Shown one piece after another: positions 8,588-17,057 of a DNA stretch of 64,000 nt. Source of the DNA: Ferrimonas aestuarii (lineage in GTDB: Bacteria; Pseudomonadota; Gammaproteobacteria; Enterobacterales; Shewanellaceae). The stretch covers positions 1 to 64,000 of the forward strand of contig NZ_SWCJ01000001.1 of the NCBI RefSeq assembly GCF_005116665.1, written 5' to 3'. Numbering within the stretch: position 1 is the first letter of the stretch; each line of letters starts with the position of its first letter. The translations under genes and the position numbers were made by a program. The notes beneath the pieces were generated by a model that was given only the letters and a program-made list of their open reading frames with translations, ran no database searches and was not told the origin of the DNA.

Positions 8588-9007
8588 CTCTCCCAAGTTT
8601 AAGGTGGCTGCGGAATCGATAACGAGCCCTTGAGTTAGCTGCTGCCAAAGGGGCGTAAGGTAGCTTTCCAGCCCTACTGGCAGCAGATCGATACTGATGA
8701 TGTCCAGATCCGCAGGTCGGTCCCGGTATTTGCTGTTTACCGCATTGCGATTTCGCCCTTCACCGGTTTCGATTTGATTGAATAGCTGTTTTAGCTCGAA
8801 CGGTGGCAGTGGGGTGTCGAGTATAAACAGCCAGTTTAAAAAACGATTGGGGGTGTCGATGGCTACCGGCGCCGTTTCGATGGCACTGCTTACAATAACC
8901 GTCGAAAACCGCTCCAGAAGCTGAGTCAAAACCTGCTCTGCATGGCAACGAGCATCAATATTGGCACCAAAGCTACAGTAGTAGCGATGTCGAAATTGAT
9001 TTGGCAT
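8486..9007 (-). CDS. FolK-like 6-hydroxymethyl-dihydropterin pyrophosphokinase
   Basis: This 173-residue protein has a FolK pattern: an N-terminal YCSFGANI block, then GEGRNR and RPADLDIISID, the latter matching the family R.LDLDI signature. It would transfer pyrophosphate from ATP to the pterin in folate synthesis. A second canonical folK could exist elsewhere. Start ATG 9007 is chosen over GTG 9013 because AGGAAG lies 7 nt upstream of the ATG. The last 34 codons run antisense into folM; if a frameshift were responsible, the true C-terminus would be shorter, but the reading frame is open throughout. Confidence 0.78.
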   Translation of the reverse strand: MPNQFRHRYYCSFGANIDARCHAEQVLTQLLERFSTVIVSSAIETAPVAIDTPNRFLNWLFILDTPLPPFELKQLFNQIETGEGRNRNAVNSKYRDRPADLDIISIDLLPVGLESYLTPLWQQLTQGLVIDSAATLNLGESQLSQRAATIHLDASSGHIRVVEHHPQRLPDGF

Positions 9008-9078
9008 ACGCACTTCCTGTGCAAGAGGTCAAATTATCAGGATATACTGTCCATTCTGAACCTTATTAAATAGTGTCT

Positions 9079-10161
9079 ATGAGCTCATTTCAACGCAGTT
9101 TACTGGTTTGTGCCGCCTTGGTGATTGTCTTGGCTGGTGTGAAGTCGGCCAGCGCCATCGTGATTCCATTTTTGTTGTCGATCTTTATCGCCATCATCTG
9201 CGCGCCGCTAGTGCGCCTAATCACCGGCTTGAGAGTGCCTAAGTGGCTGGCCATTCTTTCGGTGATGGGCATGGTGGTGCTGCTAGGCACTTGGCTTGGC
9301 GCATTGATTGGTAGCTCCATTAATGATTTTACTGCGCAGTTGCCACAGTATCGGGCGCAATTGGCAACCCAGTTTGCCGGTTTGGCTGAGTTGGCTGGCA
9401 AGTTTAATATCCCCATCAGTATCGACGTACTGAAAGAGCAATTTGATCCTGGACGAGCCATGAATCTGGCCACCGACATGCTCTCTGGCATCGGTGCAGT
9501 AATGGCTAACTTGCTGCTCATCGTGCTGACCGTGGTCTTCATCCTGTTTGAAGCGTCCGGGCTGCCGAAGAAACTGCACTATGCGCTGGATGACCCGCAA
9601 ATGCGGATGCAGCAGATTGATCGCTTTTTAGAGTCGGTCAATCGCTACCTGGCCATTAAGACACTTATTAGTCTTGCTACCGGTGTGGTCTGTGGTTTTG
9701 GCCTCTATCTGATTGGTGTTGATTACTTTATTTTATGGGGCGTAGTGGCGTTTCTGTTCAACTACATTCCAAACATTGGCTCCATCATCGCCGCAGTACC
9801 GCCATTGGCACTGGCGCTGATTCAGATTGGCCCCGGAGCGGCTGCGGCAACCGGCGGTCTGTATGTTGGCGTTAACATGTTTATGGGCAACGTCATTGAG
9901 CCTCGAATGATGGGACGAGGCCTTGGCTTATCCACGTTAGTGGTGTTCCTGTCATTGATCTTCTGGGGTTGGTTGCTAGGCTCGGTCGGCATGTTGTTGT
10001 CGGTGCCTTTGACGATGATTGTAAAAATCGGGTTGGAATCGACCCAAGGTGGGCGATGGATGGCCGCATTACTTGAGGGGGAACCTCAAGCACCGAGTCA
10101 GGCGATTGCAGTGACCATGACCGGTGTTCCAGTTCGAAGTTATCCGAAAGAGAAGTGTTAA
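9079..10161 (+). CDS. AI-2E family transporter (PerM/YdiK-like)
   Basis: This membrane protein of about 360 residues (formerly UPF0118) has N-terminal helices at about 8-85, a soluble segment to about 145, and four to five C-terminal helices. The family block FNYIPNIGSIIAAVPP and the VIEPRMMGRGLGLS segment are clear. Members have been linked to AI-2 export or Na+/H+ antiport; specificity cannot be read from sequence. Starts at GTG 9073 or ATG 9079 are both possible. Its stop overlaps the next gene's start (TAATG). Confidence 0.85.
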   Translation: MSSFQRSLLVCAALVIVLAGVKSASAIVIPFLLSIFIAIICAPLVRLITGLRVPKWLAILSVMGMVVLLGTWLGALIGSSINDFTAQLPQYRAQLATQFAGLAELAGKFNIPISIDVLKEQFDPGRAMNLATDMLSGIGAVMANLLLIVLTVVFILFEASGLPKKLHYALDDPQMRMQQIDRFLESVNRYLAIKTLISLATGVVCGFGLYLIGVDYFILWGVVAFLFNYIPNIGSIIAAVPPLALALIQIGPGAAAATGGLYVGVNMFMGNVIEPRMMGRGLGLSTLVVFLSLIFWGWLLGSVGMLLSVPLTMIVKIGLESTQGGRWMAALLEGEPQAPSQAIAVTMTGVPVRSYPKEKC

Positions 10162-11069
10162 TGAGTGATATTGCCCCCCATCTGCCTGAACAGCTTGACT
10201 TAGCGCAGGCACAGCGCCTGTTTCATGGCCGAGGTCACTGTTTCCCCGGCCTTGAAACCATCACTCTGGATCTGTTTCCACCTGTGCTATTGCTCACCAG
10301 TTTTCGTACCCCTGAGCCTCAATGGTTGCAGCTGCTGATCGAACAGATTGAGCATTGGTGGCAGCAGGCATCGGATGCGCCACTAAATCTAGTATGGCAA
10401 GACCGCGGCGCTTCTCCCGCTCAAACCCAGCTACTGAAGGGAGCATTACCTGAGGAGCATTGGGTGTATGAGGGGCAGCAGCAGTTTCGTATTGAGCTGC
10501 TTCGAGGGCAAAATCATGGCCTATTTTTGGATATGGCCAATGGCCGTGACTGGGTGAAGCAGAACAGTCAGGGCAAGCGGGTATTAAACCTGTTTGCCTA
10601 CACCTGCGGCTTCTCTGTGGCCGCTGCAGCGGGCGGTGCTGAGTCCGTGGTTAATCTGGACATGAGTGGCGGCGCTTTGAAAGTAGGGAAACGAAATCAT
10701 GCCAAAAACGGCACTGCGGATGGCATTCGCTATCTGGCTCATGACTTATTTAAGACTTTCGGGAAGCTAAAAAAACTGGGGCCTTTCGATATGATCGTGG
10801 TTGATCCCCCCAGCTTTCAGCACGGCAGCTTCATCGCAACCAAAGACTACCCAAGGGTACTTCGCCGTCTTGCCAGCCTGATGGCCCCTGAAGGGCAAGC
10901 GCTGCTTTGCCTGAATGCGCCAGAACTTAGCCGGGATTACCTGAAAGCTCAGATAGCTGAGGAAGCTCCAGAGCTTGAGTTGATATCTCAGCTTGATAAC
11001 CCCGCTTCATTTAAAGAGCAAGATCCAGATAAAGGCTTAAAGGTACTGCATTATCAGTTACGATCGTGA
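10161..11069 (+). CDS. Class I SAM-dependent methyltransferase (RlmI/RlmK-like)
   Basis: About 302 residues. The SAM-binding motif I is VLNLFAYTCGFSVAAAAGGA, followed by an acidic VVNLDMS motif II and the catalytic-type VVDPPSF, as in rRNA cytosine-C5 methyltransferases such as RlmI and RlmK. It lacks an N-terminal PUA domain. ATG 10161 overlaps the previous stop, so it is probably co-translated with the AI-2E gene. The substrate is probably RNA but not proven. Confidence 0.82.
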   Translation: MSDIAPHLPEQLDLAQAQRLFHGRGHCFPGLETITLDLFPPVLLLTSFRTPEPQWLQLLIEQIEHWWQQASDAPLNLVWQDRGASPAQTQLLKGALPEEHWVYEGQQQFRIELLRGQNHGLFLDMANGRDWVKQNSQGKRVLNLFAYTCGFSVAAAAGGAESVVNLDMSGGALKVGKRNHAKNGTADGIRYLAHDLFKTFGKLKKLGPFDMIVVDPPSFQHGSFIATKDYPRVLRRLASLMAPEGQALLCLNAPELSRDYLKAQIAEEAPELELISQLDNPASFKEQDPDKGLKVLHYQLRS

Positions 11070-11251
11070 AAATTTAGTACATTATTAAGCTCTTTTTGAG
11101 CCTTATTCGGTGCTAGTCCTCAAGTTAATTGAAAGTTTCATACGGTTAATGAAATGTAGTTAAATCTTCGAAAACTCAATATTTCCGTGGTAGAATTAAC
11201 CTGTTGAGGCCACTGTTATGGTGGCATTTCGTTGACGCAGAGGTGGTTCCG

Positions 11252-11350
11252 ATGGAAATGCAAGAGTACGAAGACGCTTACTATCAAGTACAAGATGACG
11301 TAGCACAGGATCTGCCTGTCGATCTGGATGAAGACGCTTACCTAGACTAA
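11252..11350 (+). CDS. Small acidic protein, 32 residues
   Basis: The ORF starts at ATG 11252 after a good ribosome-binding site (AGAGGTGG, about 8 nt upstream) and ends 16 nt before a strong terminator. The product is very acidic, with an internal repeat: YEDAYYQ near the N-terminus and DEDAYLD at the C-terminus. I do not recognise the family. A possible promoter (TTCGAA, 18 nt, TAGAAT at 11191-11196) lies upstream. The compact RBS-ORF-terminator layout argues for a real gene, but a small RNA is an alternative. Confidence 0.6.
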   Translation: MEMQEYEDAYYQVQDDVAQDLPVDLDEDAYLD

Positions 11351-11366
11351 AGCGCCATCCAGCACG

Positions 11367-11400
11367 AAAAAAGCCAACGCAATGCGTTGGCTTTTTTGTT
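11367..11400 (+). terminator. Strong rho-independent terminator after the small acidic ORF
   Basis: A perfect 14-bp stem (A-run plus GCCAACGC, loop AAT, then GCGTTGGC plus T-run) is followed by GTTGTTT. The A and T tracts on the two sides make it potentially bidirectional, so it could also serve the minus-strand lipoprotein gene. Confidence 0.9.
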
Positions 11401-11444
11401 GTTTGAGAGCGGCAAGTTATTAGGTTGGCATTCGGGGAACCTGC

Positions 11445-11885
11445 CTAATTGGCGTTGCTTGGCCAAGGGTGCATGATGATCTCTTTGACTCGCCACTCTT
11501 TATTGAATTGACTCAATTTGACTTGCCGAATATCACGCCACTTCTTATTTCCTTTCATGCCAGATAATTTAATGGTGACTAAAATGTCGGCTTGATTGCG
11601 GCCAAAAAAGTTGCCTGTGGAGTCTGACAATTCAACTTCTGCTGGCTCTAAGTACAGCCCAAACAGGTGTCTTTGTACTTGGCTGGCCAAGCGGTAGTGT
11701 TTCAGTTGGGAGGCAATTTCGTCGGTTACGTAGGGCAGCGCTTGGTTAATGTCCCGCTGAATATAAACCGCTTCGAAGAAGGCAACGGCAGTTCGTTCTG
11801 GTGTTAAGCGAGAGCCAAAGCTATCCCCGCAGCCTAGTAGGCTGAAGCTCAAAATGGCCATCCACAATACGCGCATTACACCCAT
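11445..11885 (-). CDS. Putative lipoprotein of unknown function
   Basis: From ATG 11885 the product has a short lipoprotein signal: hydrophobic VLWMAILSFSLLGC with lipobox LLGC, then a mature part of about 125 residues. The pattern of the mature part (PERTAVAFFEAVY, then conserved aromatic positions and a C-terminal KEWRVKEIIMHPWP) suggests an NTF2-like/DUF4878-like fold, which is inference. An in-frame extension upstream to 11924 adds charged residues and is unlikely. No clear function. Confidence 0.7.
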   Translation of the reverse strand: MGVMRVLWMAILSFSLLGCGDSFGSRLTPERTAVAFFEAVYIQRDINQALPYVTDEIASQLKHYRLASQVQRHLFGLYLEPAEVELSDSTGNFFGRNQADILVTIKLSGMKGNKKWRDIRQVKLSQFNKEWRVKEIIMHPWPSNAN

Positions 11886-12057
11886 CGTCCGTCTCCCTGT
11901 TCTTTTATGTCCTGACTCTACCATAGCGGCGTGAACTGGCTCTAAGTTAAATCAATCCAATATTCAGAGTATCACTAGAAATTATTGATCTAAATCAACT
12001 TTTATCCATTCCCATCAAAGATAAGGTTAAATTTCAATTAGATTTTTGTGAAAATAA

Positions 12058-12828
12058 ATGAAGGTATTTCTGCGATGGAGTTGCAGGGCTCAAGTGTATA
12101 GAGCGTTATTGGCCCTCGGGGGCAGTTGTCGGGATCTGATGCCCATAGTGCTGGTGGTGGCAATTTTCCAAACCATGGTGTTGCAGCAACCACTGCCAGA
12201 TGTTGTCAATATTCTGATCGGCATGGTGCTGGTCGTCATTGGCTTAACCCTGTTTGTGTATGGCTTGGAGTTGGGGCTTTTTCCAATTGGAGAGACCTTA
12301 GCCACCGCGTTTGCCAGACAAGCAGCCTTAAAGCCACTGCTGTTGTTTTCCTTTCTTCTCGGGTTCGGTACTACGGTGGCTGAACCTGCTCTGATTGCCG
12401 TGGCTGCAGAAGCGGCAGCCATCGCCGCTGGTGGTGGCATGATTCAAGATACGGTGGATGCTCAGGCTACCTATGCGCTTCAACTGCGCATGGTGGTTGC
12501 GGTGTCGGTGGGATGCGCCATTTTGTTGGGAGTAATTCGAATCCTAAAAGGTTGGCCTCTGCACCTGATGATCATTGCCGGTTACTTACTGGTGATGGCC
12601 CTCACTATGATCGCGCCGAAGGAGATCATCGGCATCGCCTATGACTCCGGCGGGGTCACAACCTCCACCATTACCGTGCCTTTGGTGACCGCGCTCGGAG
12701 TTGGCCTAGCAAATTCCATTAAAGGGCGTAATCCGATGCTGGATGGTTTTGGTCTTATCGCTTTTGCTTCCCTGTTACCTGTGCAGTTTGTTCTGCTATT
12801 TGGAGTGGTACGCACATGGATTGGATAG
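12058..12828 (+). CDS. DUF1538 membrane protein, subunit 1 (UmpA-like)
   Basis: This 256-residue, highly hydrophobic protein has about seven predicted helices. It carries the DUF1538 signature [17 protein letters not shown] from residue 194, followed by [13 protein letters not shown] near the C-terminus. The next gene is a paralogue, and the two overlap by 13 bp. Paired DUF1538 proteins have been reported as a two-component Na+(Li+,K+)/H+ antiporter (UmpAB) in Halomonas; I recall this from the literature and have not verified it. It is first in an operon with PII-like and CBS regulators. Confidence 0.85.
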   Translation: MKVFLRWSCRAQVYRALLALGGSCRDLMPIVLVVAIFQTMVLQQPLPDVVNILIGMVLVVIGLTLFVYGLELGLFPIGETLATAFARQAALKPLLLFSFLLGFGTTVAEPALIAVAAEAAAIAAGGGMIQDTVDAQATYALQLRMVVAVSVGCAILLGVIRILKGWPLHLMIIAGYLLVMALTMIAPKEIIGIAYDSGGVTTSTITVPLVTALGVGLANSIKGRNPMLDGFGLIAFASLLPVQFVLLFGVVRTWIG

Positions 12829-13592
12829 TTCTGATTTTTGAGACGTTAGTCGCCACCCTAGGCGATGTGGTGCCCATTGTGGCAGTGCTGTTTGGCTTTC
12901 AATATCTGGTACTAAGGCGCCCCGTACCCCAACTTAAGCGAGTGTTGGCGGGGTTTGTCGCGGTGATTCTTGGGCTGGCTTTTTTTCTTGTCGGTCTTGA
13001 GAAGTCGCTGTTTCCTTTGGGGGAATTGATGGCAACTCAGCTCACCAACCCAGACTTTCTTGGCATTAGCGGCCAAGGAAGTTGGCAGGACTACTATTGG
13101 GTGTACCTGTTTGCGTTTGCCATCGGTTTTGCCACCACCATTGCTGAGCCGTCACTGCTGGCGGTTGCCATTAAGGCGGAACAGGTCTCCGGCGGCACCA
13201 TTCGGCCAATGGGGTTGAGGTTATCGGTGGCCTTAGGTGTTGCGGTTGGGATTGCCCTGGGCAGTTACCGAATCGTGGTGGGCGACCCCATCCACTGGTA
13301 TATCTTAGGAGGATACGTGGTGGTGGTGGTGCAGACCTTCTTTGCGCCTAAGAACATCATTCCCCTCGCCTATGACTCCGGTGGGGTTACGACCTCCACG
13401 GTGACCGTGCCTTTGGTGGCTGCACTTGGCCTGGGTTTGGCAAGCACCATTCCAGGTCGAAGCCCACTCATTGATGGCTTTGGCCTTATCGCTTTTGCCA
13501 GTTTGTTCCCCATTATCGGCGTGATGGCTTACGCCCAGTTGTCATCATTGATGCAAGAATTTCATAAGAGGTTTTTATGCGCTTCAAATTAA
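12816..13592 (+). CDS. DUF1538 membrane protein, subunit 2 (UmpB-like)
   Basis: This 258-residue paralogue of the preceding protein has the same signature at equivalent positions ([17 protein letters not shown] from residue 185) and a C-terminal [30 protein letters not shown] segment corresponds to [16 protein letters not shown] in subunit 1. The two probably form a heteromeric transporter. It overlaps the PII-like gene by 16 bp, so translation is coupled. Confidence 0.85.
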   Translation: MDWIVLIFETLVATLGDVVPIVAVLFGFQYLVLRRPVPQLKRVLAGFVAVILGLAFFLVGLEKSLFPLGELMATQLTNPDFLGISGQGSWQDYYWVYLFAFAIGFATTIAEPSLLAVAIKAEQVSGGTIRPMGLRLSVALGVAVGIALGSYRIVVGDPIHWYILGGYVVVVVQTFFAPKNIIPLAYDSGGVTTSTVTVPLVAALGLGLASTIPGRSPLIDGFGLIAFASLFPIIGVMAYAQLSSLMQEFHKRFLCASN

Positions 13593-13927
13593 TCATCGCT
13601 TTTGCAGAAGAGGACAAAAGTGAGCAACTGGTGGATGCGGCCCGCGAGGCTGGCGCTACCGGAGTCACCCTTATTAACCACGCCCGTGGTGAGGGACTTA
13701 AACCGAAAAAAACCTTCTTTGGCTTGCAACTGGAGGTTCAAAGAGACGTACTGCTGTTCGTTGTGGAAGAGCACTTAGCTAGAAACATTCTGGAATGCAT
13801 CGCACAAGTGGGTGAGTTTGATAGCAGCCCAGGCACCGGGATTGCGCTGCAGATCGATATTGAAGATGTGGTTGGCGTGGCTCACCAGATTCAAAGCCTG
13901 TCTGACCGAGTAGGGGACGAGATATGA
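13577..13927 (+). CDS. PII-like signalling protein linked to the DUF1538 transporter
   Basis: This 116-residue protein has the PII fold pattern: [30 protein letters not shown] at the start, a T-loop-like GEGLKPKKTFFG stretch, and a C-terminal PGTGIALQIDIEDVVG. The whole protein contains no tyrosine, so it cannot be uridylylated at the T-loop tyrosine like GlnB. It more likely senses a nucleotide or ion and gates the adjacent membrane proteins. It overlaps the CBS gene by ATGA. Confidence 0.82.
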   Translation: MRFKLIIAFAEEDKSEQLVDAAREAGATGVTLINHARGEGLKPKKTFFGLQLEVQRDVLLFVVEEHLARNILECIAQVGEFDSSPGTGIALQIDIEDVVGVAHQIQSLSDRVGDEI

Positions 13928-14322
13928 ACCAGCAATTGATACAAGTAAAAGATGTAATGGCTCAGAAGTGGGTCATGATGGATGGCCTGAAAACCGTTTC
14001 GGAAGGGTTGGATGTGCTTCGCAAGCAACACGGTGAGGCGCTGATTGTCGACAAGCGCCATGAGAACGACGAATATGGCTTGGTGCTGTTGTCAGATATT
14101 GGTAAGCGAGTGATGGCTCGAGATAAGGCTGCCGATCGGGTAAACCTGTATGAGATTATGTCTAAGCCGGTGTTATCAGTGCATCCAGAGATGGACATTC
14201 GCTATTGTGCGCGTCTTTTTGAACGTTTTGGCATCAATCAGGCGCCAGTAGTTGAAAATCATAAGGTGGTTGGATTAATCTCCTATACAGAGATGGTGTT
14301 GCAGCAGAGTCTGCAGCAGTAA
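13924..14322 (+). CDS. Two-CBS-domain regulatory protein
   Basis: This 132-residue protein consists of two CBS repeats: about residues 7-65 (VKDVMAQKWVMMDG) and about 75-130 (YEIMSKPVLSVHPEMDI, then GLISYTEMV). It has no enzyme domain, suggesting a small adenine-nucleotide sensor. It is last in the DUF1538 operon and translationally coupled (ATGA) to the PII-like gene. Together they suggest dual nucleotide control of the transporter. Confidence 0.85.
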   Translation: MNQQLIQVKDVMAQKWVMMDGLKTVSEGLDVLRKQHGEALIVDKRHENDEYGLVLLSDIGKRVMARDKAADRVNLYEIMSKPVLSVHPEMDIRYCARLFERFGINQAPVVENHKVVGLISYTEMVLQQSLQQ

Positions 14323-14376
14323 TCCACACAATTCCCTCCTTGGCAGGGTTATCCACAAAACCTGTGGACAACCCTG
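14320..14376. promoter_or_regulatory. Hairpin built of DnaA-box-like sequences; also candidate terminator
   Basis: The hairpin at 14344-14376 pairs CAGGGTTATCCACA with TGTGGACAACCCTG around AAACC (13 pairs, one mismatch), followed by a moderately T-rich stretch. Its left arm contains TTATCCACA (14349-14357), the exact high-affinity DnaA box. Its right arm contains TTGTCCACA on the minus strand (14363-14371). A third weaker box, TAATCCACA, is at 14320-14328 and overlaps the CBS gene stop. It may terminate the operon, bind DnaA, or both. Confidence 0.6.
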
Positions 14377-14719
14377 TTGTTAGTTCTGTGCGCTTATTTT
14401 AAGTTGTTGCTTATAAAGGATAAAATTTACTTATCCTCAATTAGGCTAAAAAAGAACCCCTTCTGAATTCAGTCATTTTTTCGCCATTTTTAGTCATATC
14501 CTGAGGACGAGCACTGAGGTGGGTTTATCTTAGATGAGGACGTTTGGGCCGAAGATAGTGGGTTTTAATCTAGAACAACTCCTGAAGGTCGGCTTGCCCC
14601 CTCAAATCGCTTGTTGAATTTCCCTGTGTGTTCCCCACTTTTGATTAAACTCATTGGAGTTGATTTTAGTTACGATGTAACATCTCGTTATATTATTGAG
14701 ATTCACAAGTATTGCTTCC
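14377..14719. other. Gene-free leader region upstream of the TonB receptor
   Basis: No coding sequence is supported. An inverted repeat AGGATAA-AATTTAC-TTATCCT lies at about 14417-14437, and the palindrome GATGT-A-ACATC at 14674-14684 is close enough to the receptor start to be an operator. I do not see a convincing Fur box or recognise a riboswitch. Confidence 0.45.
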
Positions 14720-16831
14720 ATGAATAATAAAATTTTGTATTCACTTTTGGCGGTTTCTCCGTCATTTCTTGCTCAAGGTGCTGAAGTAGCAATGGCTTCA
14801 GAAGAGGAGATTGAGCGCATTCAGGTTAGCCAAATGTGGCAGCCATATCGTGGTAATGTGCCCTTGGTCGAAACGCCTCAAGCGGTTGATACCATCTCTG
14901 CTGATGTACTGGAAAATGAAGGCATAACCCATTTGATGGAGGCGTTGGAGTTTTCGCCAAGTGTGGTGAGGCAGAACAACTCAGGGGGATTGTTTGATAG
15001 TTTTGCCATGAGAGGCTTTTCAGGTGATGAAAATAACCCATCTGGTTATTTGGTCAATGGGTTTAACTCCCGAGGTTATAACGGCAACCGCAGCACAGCT
15101 AACGTCGAAACCATTGAGGTGATGAAAGGCCCGGGATCGGCGCTATACGGGCAAGGGGAGCCTGGCGGTACCGTCAACATCATCACTAAGAAACCCCAGT
15201 TTGACGAGCAAGGTTATCTGCAAGGTACGGTCGGCAATAACGACAAAAAACAGCTCGAGTTTGATTACACCAATGGGCTAAATGATGACGTTGCGTTTCG
15301 AATCAACGGTGCCTATGAAGACTCTGACAGCTATCGAGATCACGTATATCTAGAGGCGCTGTACCTGAATCCATCGTTATTATGGAATATTTCTGACGTA
15401 ACCAGCGTCAGTTATGAAATGGAGATCTTGGATCAGAAGAAACCATGGGATCGTGGCGTATACGTTCTCGATAACGATTTCGATGCCACCAATCCAGAAG
15501 ATTTCTATGGTGATCCTCGAGACGGCGCTCATCAGGTGAAAGCGTTGGGGCATCAGCTTCTGCTTAACCACAGTTTGACGGACGATTGGCATCTGTTGGC
15601 TGGGCTGGCTTACCGAGAATCCTCCATGGACGGTACGTCATCGGATACTGAACTGTCTGATGGCCGTCAGTTAATCTATGATGACCCAAATACCCTGTCG
15701 CGACAACGTCGTGTTCGTGATTATGATGCTCAAGACCTCTCTGCACGCTTTGAATTAAGCGGCGAACTAACAATTGCAAACATCACTAATAACTTACTGT
15801 TTGGGCTAGATTACTATCAATATGATCTGGACACGGATTATAAGCGTTGGCGAACGGCTTGGGGCTCTGGTGACCCGACATACAGCATTGATCCTAATAA
15901 CCCTGATTACACTCAGCCACAGCCAGAAGCGACTCAAAATAAGTTGACTGAAGAAACGCAAACCGGGCTGGGTTTCTATGCTCAGGATCTACTTGAGCTG
16001 ACCGAGCGAACTAAACTCCTGCTGGGTTTTCGCGTCGATAAAATTGAAAAAGATCTCGTTAACAAGCTTGATAACACCGAACAGAGCGACGATCAGACGC
16101 AGGTGACGCCTCGCATCGGCTTGACCTACAAAATGACTGATAATCTTGTGCTGTATACCAGTTACGCGGAGGGCTTTAGACCGAATTCTGGCATTGATTC
16201 CTCAGGCAACTCCTTCGAGCCAGAAGAGACAAAATCCTTTGAATTTGGTGCGAAGTGGGATGATATCCTTGAGCGATTCTCCGGCAGCATCGCGCTGTTT
16301 GACGCTGAAAAAAGCAACCTGTTGACGCTAAACCCTGGTACTGGCCAATCCGACACCTTGGGTGAAGTGGAAAGTCAAGGCATCGAGTTCGACCTAGTGA
16401 CTGAGCTTGGGTACAACACGCGTATCGAGCTGGCGTACGCCTACACCGATGCGAAAACCAAGAATGAAGCGACCAACTTAGATTGGGGAACGGTGATTCC
16501 TGCAGGTTCTCGGTTGATTAACGTTGCTGAGCATGTTGGTCATCTGTCCCTTCGCCATGATACCGAATTGATGGGGAAGCCCACCTATTTGGGGACCACG
16601 GTACACTATGTTGGTGACCGTTTGGGAGAGACCACCGATCCTGACTACATCTTACCGTCCTACACCATAGTGAACTTGGGCGCTGTGGTTGAGATGAGCG
16701 ACCAACTTACCTTGAAGCTTGATGTGAATAACCTCTTTGATGAAGAGTATTTCGTTAATTCCTATCATAAGTTGTGGACGATGCCTGGTGCCCCACTGAA
16801 TTACACCGTGAGCGTTAAGTATTCGTTTTAA
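14720..16831 (+). CDS. TonB-dependent siderophore receptor
   Basis: From ATG 14720 the protein is 703 residues with a signal peptide ending near FLAQGA. The plug domain runs to about residue 160 (VETPQAVDTISADVLENEG, MRGFSGDENN, VMKGPGSALYGQGEPGGTVN, NIITKKP), typical of FpvA/FhuA-type siderophore receptors (TIGR01783). A 22-strand barrel follows, ending in YTVSVKYSF with terminal Phe as in outer-membrane proteins. A TTG at 14696 in frame would extend it by eight residues and weaken the signal peptide. The substrate is probably a ferric siderophore; the exact one is unknown. No biosynthesis or TonB genes are nearby. Confidence 0.9.
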   Translation: MNNKILYSLLAVSPSFLAQGAEVAMASEEEIERIQVSQMWQPYRGNVPLVETPQAVDTISADVLENEGITHLMEALEFSPSVVRQNNSGGLFDSFAMRGFSGDENNPSGYLVNGFNSRGYNGNRSTANVETIEVMKGPGSALYGQGEPGGTVNIITKKPQFDEQGYLQGTVGNNDKKQLEFDYTNGLNDDVAFRINGAYEDSDSYRDHVYLEALYLNPSLLWNISDVTSVSYEMEILDQKKPWDRGVYVLDNDFDATNPEDFYGDPRDGAHQVKALGHQLLLNHSLTDDWHLLAGLAYRESSMDGTSSDTELSDGRQLIYDDPNTLSRQRRVRDYDAQDLSARFELSGELTIANITNNLLFGLDYYQYDLDTDYKRWRTAWGSGDPTYSIDPNNPDYTQPQPEATQNKLTEETQTGLGFYAQDLLELTERTKLLLGFRVDKIEKDLVNKLDNTEQSDDQTQVTPRIGLTYKMTDNLVLYTSYAEGFRPNSGIDSSGNSFEPEETKSFEFGAKWDDILERFSGSIALFDAEKSNLLTLNPGTGQSDTLGEVESQGIEFDLVTELGYNTRIELAYAYTDAKTKNEATNLDWGTVIPAGSRLINVAEHVGHLSLRHDTELMGKPTYLGTTVHYVGDRLGETTDPDYILPSYTIVNLGAVVEMSDQLTLKLDVNNLFDEEYFVNSYHKLWTMPGAPLNYTVSVKYSF

Positions 16832-16859
16832 CTAAGGTGGCGATGCCCATTTCTTAATG

Positions 16860-16886
16860 AAAGCAGCGGTTGAGCTGCTTTTTTTT
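16860..16886 (+). terminator. Terminator after the TonB receptor
   Basis: AAAGCAGC pairs with GCTGCTTT around GGTTGA, followed by a run of T. It lies about 30 nt after the stop codon. Confidence 0.85.
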
Positions 16887-16998
16887 GTGGGCGTCGCTTA
16901 GCGGGTTATTTCGATACCAATGACTGGCGTAAGCTGGGGCGTAGGGAGGCGAAGGGAGTTGCCTGTGGATGACCGTAGGTCACTGAAGATAAGCATTA

Positions 16999-17031
16999 AA
17001 AAAGCCACTTCTTATGGAGAAGTGGCTTTTT
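16999..17031 (-). terminator. Terminator of pta (bidirectional)
   Basis: A 14-bp stem, AAAAAGCCACTTCT pairing with AGAAGTGGCTTTTT around TATGG, lies just after the pta stop on the minus strand. The A and T tracts on each side allow function in both directions. Confidence 0.85.
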
Positions 17032-17057
17032 AGATTACAGGTTAAGCTCTGTAACGA

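Noticed and set aside
14377-14719. Riboswitch (cobalamin, GEMM or TPP) upstream of the TonB receptor
   Set aside because: I looked for conserved core boxes of these classes and did not find them.
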